Source of the DNA: Candidatus Brocadiaceae bacterium
GTDB lineage: Bacteria > Planctomycetota > Brocadiia > SM23-32
NCBI GenBank assembly: GCA_030615435.1
Contig: JAUWZH010000034.1
Span: 1-14,592, forward strand
DNA length: 14,592 nt
Reading direction: 5' to 3'
Shown: one piece after another, positions 1-8,081 of the stretch
Numbering within the stretch: the first letter of the stretch is position 1
Layout: every line of letters begins with the position of its first letter
Translations under genes and position numbers: made by a program
Notes under the pieces: generated by a model
Database searches by the model: none
The model's input: the letters and a program-made list of their open reading frames with translations, nothing else
What the model was told of the DNA's origin: nothing

Positions 1-1
1 C

Positions 2-727
2 CCACGCATCCCCGACCGCAAGTGTCTCGTGGGAATCGTGTTCGTGCTGCGCACCGGTTGTGCCTGGAACGATCTGCCCGCCGAACTGGGGTGCGGCGAT
101 GGCACCACCTGCTGGCGTCGGTTCCGCCAGTGGACTGAAGCCGGCGTCTGGCCCGCCGTCTGGCAGTGTGTGCTGGGCGCCTTGGGCAAGGAAGGCCGCG
201 TCGACCTCTCGCGGGCCGTCATCGACAGTGCTTCCGCACGCGCGGTTTTTGGGGGGCTCACACAGGGCCCAACCCCACGGATCGCAGCAAGAACGGCGCA
301 GGAACGCCATCTGATAGTCGACGCCGGGGGATTGCCGTTGGCCCTCATGATGAGACCCGCCAACGTGCCCGACGGCGAAGTGGCCATCCCGTTGCTGGAT
401 GCAATTCCACCGATCCGGGGGCCGCGGGGCCGGCCGCGATTCCGCCCCGAGATCTTTCAAGGCGACCGGGCGTACGGCTGGGACAAGAACATTCGGGCCA
501 CGCGGGCGCGCGGTGTACGGCCCGAGTTGGCGCGGCCACAGGACGGCACGCACGGCTCGGGTCTGGGCCGGACGCGATGGGTAGTGGAAGGCAGCCTGTC
601 GTGGTTCAACAACCATCGCCGCCTGCGGCTTTGCTACGAGCGAAGCGGGGAAAGCCTTCTGGCTTTTCATCAGCTCGCGGCAGTCCTTATCTGTGCCCGA
701 AAACTCGCTCATCGTCAGGCCGCTTGA
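2..727 (+). pseudogene. IS5-family transposase, 5'-truncated by window edge, internally frame-disturbed
   Basis: This is a DDE transposase that would cut and join the ends of its own IS. The frame is open from base 2, so the true start lies outside the window; the GTG at 29 is only an internal candidate. Seen: the family landmarks RTGCAWNDLP, first Asp in AVIDSASARAVFGG, second Asp in FQGDRAYG, and Glu in RWVVEGSLSWFNNHRRLR. Between the first and second Asp the main frame reads non-homologous residues, while the -1 frame supplies the typical stretch GPNPTDRSKNG. This implies one base lost in the T5G6 run (246-256) and one gained near 303-304. The two cancel, so the protein is full length but about 17 residues are scrambled. 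The family call is firm; activity is doubtful. The right inverted repeat follows immediately. Confidence 0.88.
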
Positions 728-730
728 ATG

Positions 731-750
731 AGGTTTTGCAATAGCCCCTT
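731..750 (+). repeat. Probable right terminal inverted repeat of the IS5-family element
   Basis: Four bases after the transposase stop lies gaggttttgcaatagcccct, whose complement begins AGGGGCTATTGCAAAACC, a form typical of IS5-family ends. The left end is outside the window, so the repeat cannot be paired here, and the target duplication (perhaps the TTAT that follows) is unconfirmed. Confidence 0.6.
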
Positions 751-1167
751 ATGAGCTCGAGGCGCAAGCAGACTCAGAAGTGGTAGGAAGAAGCGCTGCA
801 CGGTGCGGCCTTGCTCGGCGTGAGGCCGAATTCGCCAACGGCGGGCAAGAGCTGTCGTCCGCTTCTCGCCGCGTGCGCATCCTCAAAAAGCACGGGGCCG
901 GGGAGTAGCTGAATCTGTGGCTACGCAGTAGCAATCTGGGGACAGGCCTGTTTCGCGAACAGAACGTCGTTTCCGGGCGTCTAACAGCGTGGAGTGGGCC
1001 GGCCGTCCAGGGGGTAGAGCATGGTTGCCGTACGCCAATATGGCTGGGGGGTAAGCGAGACACAAGGGGGGAGAACATAGGACATCCCAAAGCCCTATCC
1101 CGTGTCATGGCTTTCCGGAGGCACACGAGCGTATTCCCTTCGATGACCACGTGAGGCGGGACTGAGC
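751..1167. other. Gap between IS5 end and next ORF; no gene recognised
   Basis: About 420 bases separate the IS end from the ribosome binding site at 1168. Reading frames here are short, or are antisense frames rich in Arg, Pro and Ser without recognisable domains. A near-palindrome (ctgtttcgcgaacag, 948-962) is visible but is off by one base. I see no RNA gene or terminator with a T-run. Confidence 0.4.
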
Positions 1168-1181
1168 AAGGAGGAACGAAG

Positions 1182-1478
1182 ATGGGAGCGCTTGCGAAGG
1201 TGCCGGTTGTTTCGATGATGCTGGCTGGGTTGGCAGCGGGCTTGTCGACAGAGGAGCCGAAGCCCGTGACGCTCCAGAATCCTGCGCACGCTCTCGCACT
1301 CGAAATCGAACTGGATGATCCTGCTCGAGGTTTTCTTTTCTGCTGCAACGGGCAGGACAGGAACTCGAAGCTGGATCACTCTGGGGCGGGTTGTTCTTTC
1401 TTGGCGCGAAACATGTCGGGCGTGATGCTGTCTGGATCGAGAAGCTCGTCGGGGATTTCGCGGGTCACGTCTACATGA
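1182..1478 (+). CDS. Short secreted-protein ORF, probably a truncated gene start
   Basis: The start is well supported: a perfect AAGGAGG at 1168-1174 sits seven bases before the ATG. The N-terminus has a basic residue and a hydrophobic stretch (KVPVVSMMLAGLAAGLS) like a signal peptide. It is followed by PVTLQNPAHALALEIELDDPARGFLF (residues about 28-53), which resembles the first strands of a beta-sandwich in secreted carbohydrate-active proteins. That resemblance is by eye only. From about 1376 the frame runs antisense through the 3' end of the sigma-partner pseudogene and stops looking like protein. The likely reading is a gene beginning whose remainder was lost at a junction near 1340-1376. 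It could also be a chance ORF. Confidence 0.33.
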   Translation: MGALAKVPVVSMMLAGLAAGLSTEEPKPVTLQNPAHALALEIELDDPARGFLFCCNGQDRNSKLDHSGAGCSFLARNMSGVMLSGSRSSSGISRVTST

Positions 1479-3146
1479 ATGAAAACCATCCGTCGGGCGA
1501 CCTCGCGTTCGCCGAAGTCATGTTCCACAAGGATCTTTTTCGCGTACCACTGTCCGTCTGCAGTCTGCGCGTACTCCAAAACCCTGTGGACTTCCCGATA
1601 AGCAAAATCCCTCCTGGGGACGTCGGCGGGCAGGGTTTCCATCCAGTCCTTGCCCTCTTGCCAGTCGGCATGAGCACCCTCGACGGACTCGCACAATTCA
1701 CAAACGTGATCTCGCGTCGGATTGAAGTACTGGCGTCTTCTGACCGGCCAGAACAGGACTTGCGCACCCCAACGCAGGCCCTGCACAGTGTGTTCGACGC
1801 CTACGAGCTTCCCAAAAGGACCTTCCTTTATGGGGAGCATCGCGGTAGCTTTCGCGACCGTTGGCGGGAGATTCTTGATGTCAATCGCCGGCTGACCCCA
1901 CACCTCCCGTTCGATCAAGCGATGCAGCTACACATTCAGGGCTCCAATGCGGTTCTTTTGCTTTTTCAATTGCCCTTTCGCATCGAGCCGCACTGTGGTT
2001 TGCCAGGAACCTTCAAGAATGCTCACTTCGCAGGGCTGCTTTGCGCCTACCCAGGCTTCCAACGCCGACACGTCTCCCTGGGAGATGTGCTTCCGCAGTT
2101 GCTCGACTTGGGGAGCGTCTTTGCTTCTGCCCACACGGCACCGCTCGATGCGGTACCGACTGTTCTTCCTGTAGACCGTGGAGACCTGGAGGGACTGGTA
2201 TGTTCCCTCCTCGAGGATTCTTGCTTCGCACACGATGTCATAATAGGCGGGCCCGAACGCCTCCCGCGCGGCCTCCACTCTTGCTCTCCAGGTCCTTGAA
2301 ATCCGCGGGCGGTGTGACATCTTCAACGCGTGCGTCGTGTGGCACTCCCAGAGCGTAAATGTCTGCTGGACCCGTCTCAGGGTAGTCTATATCGGACGCT
2401 CCGATTAGCTTGCCGTCGGCTCCCACCATCTCCACACGGATGACACGTTTACCCAAAGGATCAACCATAATCCGGTTTTCACTGCCCTTCTCGCCGCTGA
2501 TGATGAAGAGCGTGCAGCGCATACCGGCGACCACTTGCTTCTCCTCGGCGATCTCGGCACCTTCTTCCTCTTTTGCCCTTTCGATTTGCTTCATCGTGGC
2601 ATCGAAGAAACTGTTGACGCCTTCAAACACCGCAGGTATTGACCAGGGTGTGCCGGCAGTGTCCTGGGTCCTGATTGTTCGGTTGGCGGGGTCGTAAGCC
2701 GTCAATCTCTGCGTCGCTGAATCCCAGTTGGCCACCAGAAAGTTGCTCCTGAGAAACACGCGCAACGGATGGAACGAAACCCAACCGTCGAGTTCTTGTC
2801 CCGCCACCTCTCCCCGCAGGTGGACCCATTCCGCAGCTTTCGAGTTCTCCACCGCTTCAAGCAATTCTGCGTAGGCGGATGGCATAACCTTGTGCTCAGT
2901 CAGATACCACCGAGCAAAAACGACAACCGCACAGATCGCAGCGGCCGCAGCGAGGACGGCCCACCTGCTCTTCGCAGTGGTTCTCCTTTTCCAAAGGCCT
3001 GACCGGCTCTGAGAACTTCGTTTTCTCATGGACCGGGCCAGGGCTGCCGAAGCGTCCTCAAGGATACGCTCATCTGCAGAGGCACTGGTCCTCGCTCGTA
3101 GGTTCCTTATTGACCGCTCTGTGTCATGCACGCCCTTCATCCTCAT
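1376..3146 (-). pseudogene. Sigma-factor partner: membrane-anchored protein, broken by a frameshift and an amber codon
   Basis: One gene in three pieces. Piece one (3146 to about 2282) starts with an ATG overlapping the sigma stop (ATGA), so translation was probably coupled. It has a charged N-terminus with ADERILEDASAALARS, one membrane segment at residues 61-79 (RWAVLAAAAAICAVVVFAR), and then an extracytoplasmic beta-rich region ending PPADFKDLES. Reading then needs one base removed near 2281-2282 to continue as RVEAAREAFGPAYYDIVCEA in the next frame. That frame meets TAG at 1928-1930, and the same frame resumes as LHRLIEREVWGQPAID to a TGA at 1376-1378. Restored length is about 590 codons. 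Genes of this layout sit directly behind this sigma type in planctomycetes and are thought to act in sensing or as anti-sigma-like partners; that role is inference. Without the repairs the product would be a 302-residue truncated protein. Confidence 0.8.
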
Positions 3147-3715
3147 GGTCCCGCTCCCAGAAGAACCCGCAGTTTGCCAAGTCCGTAGCGATAGCGGCTC
3201 TGAACGGTATTGATCGAAACACCTTGCTGCCGGGCAATTTCACGGAATGTTAGCTGGCCCTGCAGGTGCAAGACTATTGCCTCACGCTGTTCGTGGGGAA
3301 ACGTGGCCAACGCTCCACGCAGTCTCGCTTCCTCTTCACAATCCATGACCTGTGTTGGCGGCTCAACCGTCGGTGCGACGATGTCTGCCCTGTCCGCAAG
3401 GGAGACCTCACGCGATTTCCTGCGCAATTGGTGGCGGACACGGTTGGCAACAGAGGCTACCAGATACACCCTGAGGCCACTCCGCAGGCGAAGTTCAGCA
3501 GCCGCAGTGGCAAAATCAACAAAGACGTCGTGCACACAATCCTCCGCGGCGCCAAGGTTTCCCAGCATGGAGGTAGCTATCGTCAACATGTCATCCTTGT
3601 ACTTCTCATAGATCCGACGCAGGGCGGTCGGGTCGCCATTCTGTAATGCCCGTATCAGAAGGCGGTCTTCCCATACAGGTAGTTGTCCCCACCACTGCAG
3701 CGGTTGAACATTCAA
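3143..3715 (-). CDS. ECF-like RNA polymerase sigma factor (sigma-70 family)
   Basis: A 190-residue sigma factor that would direct RNA polymerase to a specific promoter set. Region 2 spans about residues 28-97 (ALRRIYEKYKDDMLTIATSMLG, then AAEDCVHDVFVDFA). Region 4 spans about 126-185, with LPxEQRE-like FPHEQREAIVLHLQG and the recognition helix FREIARQQGVSINTVQSRYRYGLGKLR. The ending VSINTVQSRYRYGLxKLR is typical of a planctomycete subgroup. The listed start is a TTG with no clear ribosome site. Homologous proteins start near VWEDRLLIRAL, so the first 13 or so residues may not be translated. The downstream partner overlaps by ATGA. A 7-base-arm inverted repeat lies 27 bases upstream. Confidence 0.9.
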   Translation of the reverse strand: MNVQPLQWWGQLPVWEDRLLIRALQNGDPTALRRIYEKYKDDMLTIATSMLGNLGAAEDCVHDVFVDFATAAAELRLRSGLRVYLVASVANRVRHQLRRKSREVSLADRADIVAPTVEPPTQVMDCEEEARLRGALATFPHEQREAIVLHLQGQLTFREIARQQGVSINTVQSRYRYGLGKLRVLLGAGP

Positions 3716-3741
3716 TCAATAATATGATGAACCGACGGGCC

Positions 3742-3756
3742 ATTTTAGTCTAAAAT
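3742..3756. promoter_or_regulatory. Inverted repeat upstream of the sigma operon, possible operator
   Basis: ATTTTAG and CTAAAAT are perfect 7-base arms around one central T, in an AT-rich patch that contrasts with the GC-rich surroundings. It lies just upstream of the sigma start on the minus strand, where a promoter and operator are expected. No convincing -35/-10 pair was found with it. Confidence 0.3.
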
Positions 3757-4075
3757 TACTCGAAATTTCCCATTTTCGTGCAGACGACTGGCTTAATGTG
3801 AGAAGAGAACAGCGCGTCCTGGAAGGATACTGCCGACGGGATGCCGTCGCATGGGCGTTCCGGTACTTCCGGCAGCATCTGTTCATGGCCTGCCCCCAAC
3901 TCTGTGCGATGCTATGATTCACAGCCCCATCTCGCCGGGCCTGTACCCTGCCAAGGAGCCCTGACGCGCGCTCGATGCCGCAACAGAAAGCTGGCAGGTG
4001 GTGCTCCGTCGGATTCTCTTGCCTCCTGAGAGGACCAAGATGCTCGACTGGGCCCGATCTGAGCGCAGCAAAGAG

Positions 4076-4104
4076 TTGACAAATACCCGTGGCAGGCCTA
4101 CATT
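4076..4104 (+). promoter_or_regulatory. Sigma-70-type promoter-like sequence
   Basis: A perfect TTGACA (4076-4081) is followed after 17 bases by TACATT (4099-4104), which matches TATAAT at four of six positions. Orientation is toward the E1 operon, but the first gene is about 775 bases away, so it would need a long leader or serve an unrecognised transcript. Confidence 0.3.
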
Positions 4105-4865
4105 TCAAGTTCAGTGGCATGAAAGCACTTGACACGGTAACATATGGGAAGTCTCGGATTACAGGAGAGTTCGTGGCGTGAGGCGATCTCCGCATTTCTT
4201 GGAGCCGCTCGAGGCGGCCTATCCTGACAAAGTCGGAGGGCAGTAAGAAAAGGAGAGCACATTTGTGAGATCGCGGCAATGGCCCAGGCGAATCACCCCA
4301 GCGAGCGGCTAATGGTTCTCGATTATAGGAGGGAAGCCGAAGCGAGGTGCGGCCAGATGATCAGGGCGCGTGATGCCTCCGCTAAAGAGGGAGGGAGTTT
4401 TCGAGAGAAGACGAAGTCTCTGTCCACGGCAACCCATTCGTTGCCCCATATTCTGGACACCACGAGGATGTAGCATGAGTGAATGCCGCATGACCGACGA
4501 GACGTGGCTGCTCGGTCGCTGCCTGCATAGTGGCCAGGCTCTGCTCGGGGAAAGGCGACGGAGGGAAGCCTCATATCCAACCGCAGAATCCGAGGCGGGC
4601 GTGCCAGACCCCACGATTGCGGAGTTTCTCATCGCGGCCTGTCAGGCCTGCGGCTCGAGTGCCCTGCTGGCCGCCCGCGGTCACGCCGTGATGCCGAAAG
4701 CACGGTCCTACCGAAGAAGTCATTAGAATGTATGATGTCGTTTTGTATCTCAGAAGGAAACGTTAATCTCGCGCGAGGAGCAACACATTGCCATCGCAGC
4801 CGTCCGGCCGCCGCGCAATAAGTGACATGTCCTCGAAGGGATCTGCGAATTCTTGCTCAAACCTT

Positions 4866-4872
4866 GAGGAGG
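4866..4872 (+). promoter_or_regulatory. Ribosome binding site deciding the TTG start of E1 alpha
   Basis: GAGGAGG lies seven bases before the TTG at 4880. This supports a TTG start giving MKVTDQIKISLFRTM, the normal N-terminus for the family. The next in-frame Met, at residue 15, would cut into the first helix. Confidence 0.75.
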
Positions 4873-4879
4873 CTGCAAG

Positions 4880-5848
4880 TTGAAAGTAACCGACCAGATC
4901 AAAATCTCGCTCTTCAGGACCATGCTCAGGATACGCCAGTTCGAGATGGCCGTCCGCGAACACTTCCAAAAGACTGACATACCGGGATTTGCACATTTGT
5001 ACGTGGGTGAGGAGGCCGTCGCGACGGGTTTGTGCGCCGTGCTGAATCCCGACGACTATGTAACCAGCACACACCGGGGGCATGGGCACTGCATTGCTAA
5101 AGGCGCTGATCTTAACCGCTTGATGGCCGAGCTATGGGGACGTAAGACAGGCTACTGCAAGGGACGTGGCGGAAGCATGCACGTGTATGCCAGGGAAGTC
5201 AATCTGCTCGGAACGAGCGGTATCGTTGGTGCCGGGCTCCCGCTTTCATTGGGGCCTGCAATCCATGCCAAGCTGAACAAGAGCGGGCAGGTGAGCGTCT
5301 GTTTCTTTGGAGATGGCGCCGCGAACAACGGAACGTTTCACGAATCAATCAACCTCGCCGCGGTGCAGAAACTCCCCGTGGTCTTTGTTTGCGAAAACAA
5401 CCTCTACGCAACTGTGACCGCCGTTCATGAGTCAACAAAAACGGAAAATTTTGCGGACCGCGCGGCCGGCTACGGCATACCTGGTGTTATTGTAGACGGC
5501 AACGACGTAATGGATGTTCTAGAAAAAGCCGATAAGGCAGTTGCGCGTGCCCGCAGCGGTAAGGGGCCGACCTTGCTTGAGTGCAAGACGTACCGACATT
5601 TTGGGCATTATGTCGGTGAACCAGGAACAGCGTATCGGCCCCAGGAAGAAAGGAACGAATGGGCCAAGAGAGACCCGATAAGGATGTTCTGCACGCACCT
5701 TGTAGAAAATGGTACTATCGATCCCGAAGGAATAGAAGCGATAGAACACGAGGTTGAAAAAGAGATTGTGGAAGCGGTTGAGTTCGCCGGGAATAGCCCT
5801 CTTCCGGATCCACAGACAGTTGCACAACATGTTTGGTCAGGACAGTGA
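4880..5848 (+). CDS. Thiamine-diphosphate 2-oxoacid dehydrogenase E1 component, alpha subunit
   Basis: This is the alpha subunit of a heterotetrameric E1 of the pyruvate/acetoin/branched-chain type, which decarboxylates a 2-oxoacid (or cleaves acetoin) on thiamine diphosphate. The 322 residues match the usual length. Seen: FAHLYVGEEAVATG (38-50), STHRGHGHCIAKG (63-75), GRGGSMH (95-101), GIVGAGLPLSLG (114-125), and the cofactor/Mg motif GDGAANNGTFHESINLA (144-160) with CENNLYA (171-177) closing it. YRHFGHYVGEPGTAYR (238-253) matches the conserved region around the E1 phosphorylation-loop site. The beta gene follows after one base. The acetoin-dehydrogenase-like form (AcoA-like) is the closest by eye, but the substrate is not proven and no E2 or E3 is nearby. 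The TTG start follows a strong ribosome site. Confidence 0.95.
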   Translation: MKVTDQIKISLFRTMLRIRQFEMAVREHFQKTDIPGFAHLYVGEEAVATGLCAVLNPDDYVTSTHRGHGHCIAKGADLNRLMAELWGRKTGYCKGRGGSMHVYAREVNLLGTSGIVGAGLPLSLGPAIHAKLNKSGQVSVCFFGDGAANNGTFHESINLAAVQKLPVVFVCENNLYATVTAVHESTKTENFADRAAGYGIPGVIVDGNDVMDVLEKADKAVARARSGKGPTLLECKTYRHFGHYVGEPGTAYRPQEERNEWAKRDPIRMFCTHLVENGTIDPEGIEAIEHEVEKEIVEAVEFAGNSPLPDPQTVAQHVWSGQ

Positions 5849-5849
5849 A

Positions 5850-6827
5850 ATGGTGCGAGAGATAACCTGCACTCAAGCGATTGCCGAAGGGTACGCGGTT
5901 GCTATGCGCAAAGACCCGAGCACCTTTATCGTGGGAGAAGGAATTGCTGACCGGGGAGGTTGCTTCGGCCATACTACCGGCCTGTTGGTGGAGTTCGGCC
6001 CCGAGCGGGTGCTCGACATGCCGATTTCCGAATCCGGCTTCGTCGGCATGTGTGCCGGGGCCGCCGCCTGCGGTTCACGCGCCATCGCAGACATCATGTA
6101 TGTTGATTTCACAACTCTGGCTATGGACCAGATTATCAATCAGGCGGCGAAGCTGCGTTACATGTCCGGCGGGCAGTATGAGATGCCTCTCACTATTGTC
6201 GGAGTCAGCGGAGCAAACCGGTCAGGCGGCCCGCATCACTCCCAATCTCTGCATCCCTTGTTTATGAATATTCCAGGCATTCTTGTGGTTCTGCCATCGA
6301 ACGCATATGACCTGAAAGGTCTTCTGGCCGCTGCGATTCTGACAAATGACTTGGCGCTAGTCCTACCACACAGGGGGCTGCTCAATGCCAGGTGCGGAGT
6401 CCCTGAAAAAGATTATGTATTGCCTCTAGGGGAGGCGCGGGTTATCAGGGAAGGCAAGGATGTGAGCATCGTCGCAGCGGGTATGATGCTTCACCATGCG
6501 GCCGAAGCCGCCGACAAACTGAGTGATAGGGGAATTTCCGTCGAGTTGATTGATCCGCGGACACTCGTGCCTCTGGACGAAAATACGATCTTGAAATCGG
6601 TCAAGAAAACAGGCCGATTGGTCGTTGTAGATGAGGGCTATTCGAATTGTGGGGTCGGCGCGGAGATAATCGCACGTGTGCAGGAAAAGGCTTTCGATTT
6701 CCTCGACGCGCCTATGCAGCGCATACATCCCGTGAGCGCGCCGATCCCCTTTAGCCCGGTGTTGGAACATGCTCTTCTGCCTGACCTAGACAAGATTGTT
6801 GATGTAGTAATGAAAGTTGCGCGATGA
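5850..6827 (+). CDS. Thiamine-diphosphate 2-oxoacid dehydrogenase E1 component, beta subunit
   Basis: This is the partner of E1 alpha, carrying the pyrimidine-binding domain and the C-terminal transketolase domain. I chose ATG 5850 because MVREITCTQAIAEGYAVAMRKDP is the usual family start. It lies one base after the alpha stop, so coupling is likely; ATG 5829 in the same frame is an alternative. Length is 325 residues, as expected. Seen: GEGIADRGGCFG (29-40), the thiamine-contacting Glu in PISESGFVG (E61), YVDFTTLAMDQIINQAAKLRYM (84-105), PHHSQSLHPLF (128-138) with the conserved HSQS, and the second domain with GEARVIREGKDVSIVAAG, IDPRTLVPLD and VVVDEGYSNCGVGAEI. It resembles acetoin dehydrogenase beta (AcoB-like). 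It must assemble with the alpha subunit to work. Confidence 0.95.
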   Translation: MVREITCTQAIAEGYAVAMRKDPSTFIVGEGIADRGGCFGHTTGLLVEFGPERVLDMPISESGFVGMCAGAAACGSRAIADIMYVDFTTLAMDQIINQAAKLRYMSGGQYEMPLTIVGVSGANRSGGPHHSQSLHPLFMNIPGILVVLPSNAYDLKGLLAAAILTNDLALVLPHRGLLNARCGVPEKDYVLPLGEARVIREGKDVSIVAAGMMLHHAAEAADKLSDRGISVELIDPRTLVPLDENTILKSVKKTGRLVVVDEGYSNCGVGAEIIARVQEKAFDFLDAPMQRIHPVSAPIPFSPVLEHALLPDLDKIVDVVMKVAR

Positions 6828-6857
6828 TAACATCGGTCCACTTCGGAAGGGGAAGCA

Positions 6858-7874
6858 ATGGCAAACCATAAAGTTGCTTTTACCGAAATGCTGCTTCCGG
6901 ATGTAAGCGTTGAGCAACAGGTCCTGGATGAAGTCGGCGCAACAATAACCACCGGTAATTGTAAGACAGAGGATGAAGTTGTCGAACTGGCCCAGGACGC
7001 GGATGCTGTCGTGACCTTCACTTTCAGACCCCTCAGCGACTATATCATGTCCCGCATCAGAAAATGTAAGATCATCGTTCGGGGCGGAATCGGCGTAGAC
7101 ACCATAGACATTCCTGCGGCAACCCGAAACGGGATAATTATTACCAATATCCCTACGTACTGTGCGGAAGAGGTCTCGAATCTGACACTGGCGATGATGC
7201 TCGCACTCGTCCGCAAACTACCTGTCGCGATGAAACACACGTCTCGAGGTGGGTGGGATAACAACATCGTCAAGCCGCTTAGATCTCTTTGCAAATTGGT
7301 AGTGGGCATTATCGGGTTCGGCAGTATCGGTCGAAAGTCGGCAAGAAAGGCCTGCGCTTTAGGGATGAAGGTTCTGTTTTACGACCCTTTTGTGAACGGC
7401 AACTCGAAACACCCTGGTCCGGAGGCACAGAAAGTCGGGCTTGAGGAGCTCTTGGCCAAATCGGATGTCATATTGCTTCATGCCCCGGCAACCGAGAAGA
7501 CTTATCACATCATCAATAAGGAAACTCTGAGAAAGATCAAGCGCGGCTGCATATTGGTCAATACTGCCCGCGGGCAGTTGGCTGATACGGAGGCATTGAT
7601 TGCGGCACTTGAGGACGGAACGCTGGGCGGGGTTGGACTTGACCTCATCGAAAATGTTCCTCCTCTCGGAGCGAACCATCCGCTTCTCAAGTTCGACAAT
7701 GTGATTATCACACCCTATTACGCCTGGTACACGGAAGACTCCATCACTGTCTTACGAAGAACCATCGCCACCGAAATCGTGCGTCTGTTCAAAGGGTACT
7801 ATCCGAAGGCCGTTGTGAACCCCGAGGTAAAAGCAACTGCTCGGGCGGGGCAACTGAAGCAGGAACCGCAGTGA
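6858..7874 (+). CDS. D-2-hydroxyacid dehydrogenase family protein with catalytic His replaced by Tyr
   Basis: 338 residues, of the NAD-dependent D-isomer 2-hydroxyacid dehydrogenase family (phosphoglycerate dehydrogenase / CtBP-like branch). Seen: the substrate-domain loop VRGGIGVDTIDIPAA (74-88), the Rossmann motif GIIGFGSIGR (150-159), Asp176 in FYDPF that would favour NAD, catalytic Arg238 in NTARGQ, and catalytic Glu265 in GLDLIENVPP. The usual catalytic His in TPHxAWY reads TPYYAWYTED, so Tyr287 (TAT, 7716-7718) sits at its place, one base from a His codon. The protein may be weak or inactive, may use another acid, or may have changed function. A GGAAGGGG ribosome site lies 30 bases behind E1 beta, so it probably shares that operon and handles a related 2-oxo/2-hydroxy acid. 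Confidence 0.9.
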   Translation: MANHKVAFTEMLLPDVSVEQQVLDEVGATITTGNCKTEDEVVELAQDADAVVTFTFRPLSDYIMSRIRKCKIIVRGGIGVDTIDIPAATRNGIIITNIPTYCAEEVSNLTLAMMLALVRKLPVAMKHTSRGGWDNNIVKPLRSLCKLVVGIIGFGSIGRKSARKACALGMKVLFYDPFVNGNSKHPGPEAQKVGLEELLAKSDVILLHAPATEKTYHIINKETLRKIKRGCILVNTARGQLADTEALIAALEDGTLGGVGLDLIENVPPLGANHPLLKFDNVIITPYYAWYTEDSITVLRRTIATEIVRLFKGYYPKAVVNPEVKATARAGQLKQEPQ

Positions 7875-7955
7875 AGTTCTTACGCTTTCTTTCTCAGATT
7901 CGTCCTCATGGACCTTACAGAATGCTGGAACACTAAAAGACCGTTCGCCTCTTGG

Positions 7956-7967
7956 GCGGGAACCCGC
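7956..7967 (+). terminator. Small GC hairpin followed by TTTCT, weak terminator candidate
   Basis: GCGGG and CCCGC flank AA, giving a short stem (effectively four pairs with a GAAC-type loop), then TTTCT. It lies in the 207-base spacer between the hydroxyacid dehydrogenase and the SDR gene. Stem and T-run are both too short for a confident call; it could attenuate the last gene. Confidence 0.2.
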
Positions 7968-8081
7968 TTTCTCCGATGGAATACGGTCCTGAGGGAACGG
8001 CAATACGTCGGGAAAACAGTAACGCCACACCGTATTGAAGAGGAAACATGAAGATTTCCTTTCCTGGAGCGAGGAACGACA

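Larger units (their letters stand above)
3757..4879. other. Large intergenic region without a supported gene
   Basis: Between the divergent sigma operon and the E1 operon lie about 1.1 kb with only weak ORFs. The best is a plus frame from ATG 4475 to TAG 4726 (MSECRMTDETWLLGRCLHSG and onward), which has no recognisable domain and no good ribosome site. A second is 4279-4473. The stretch looks like decayed or non-coding DNA. The only items I support are the promoter-like site at 4076-4104 and the ribosome site at 4866-4872. Confidence 0.45.

Noticed and set aside
948..962. Near-palindrome ctgtttcgcgaacag as a repressor site
   Set aside because: One base breaks the symmetry and no gene start lies close enough; chance is likely.
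749..1348. Minus-strand 199-residue ORF
   Set aside because: Composition is Arg/Ser/Pro-rich with no domain, and it lies opposite a better supported start with a perfect ribosome site. It is probably an antisense shadow.
1376..1930. TAG read as a sense codon, because good protein continues in frame after TAG at 1928
   Set aside because: TAG at 11801-11803 ends the amidohydrolase at its natural C-terminus with non-coding sequence after it, and TAG at 13300 is not followed by clear propeller sequence. A single C-to-T change from CAG explains 1928 more simply.
1391..2299. Plus-strand 302-residue ORF opposite the sigma partner
   Set aside because: It is antisense to a gene whose minus-strand pieces read as one continuous protein, and it lacks a ribosome site and any recognisable motif.
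3716..4279. Minus-strand 187-residue ORF upstream of the sigma gene
   Set aside because: It would place a coding end on the AT-rich palindrome and sigma leader, and the residues (many Arg, Cys, Ser) show no fold signature.
4763..4879. Minus-strand stretch FEQEFADPFEDMSLIARRPDG that looks coding-like
   Set aside because: Its upstream part is the antisense of the E1 alpha start, and only about 35 residues look good. It could be a decayed gene tail, but I cannot support it.
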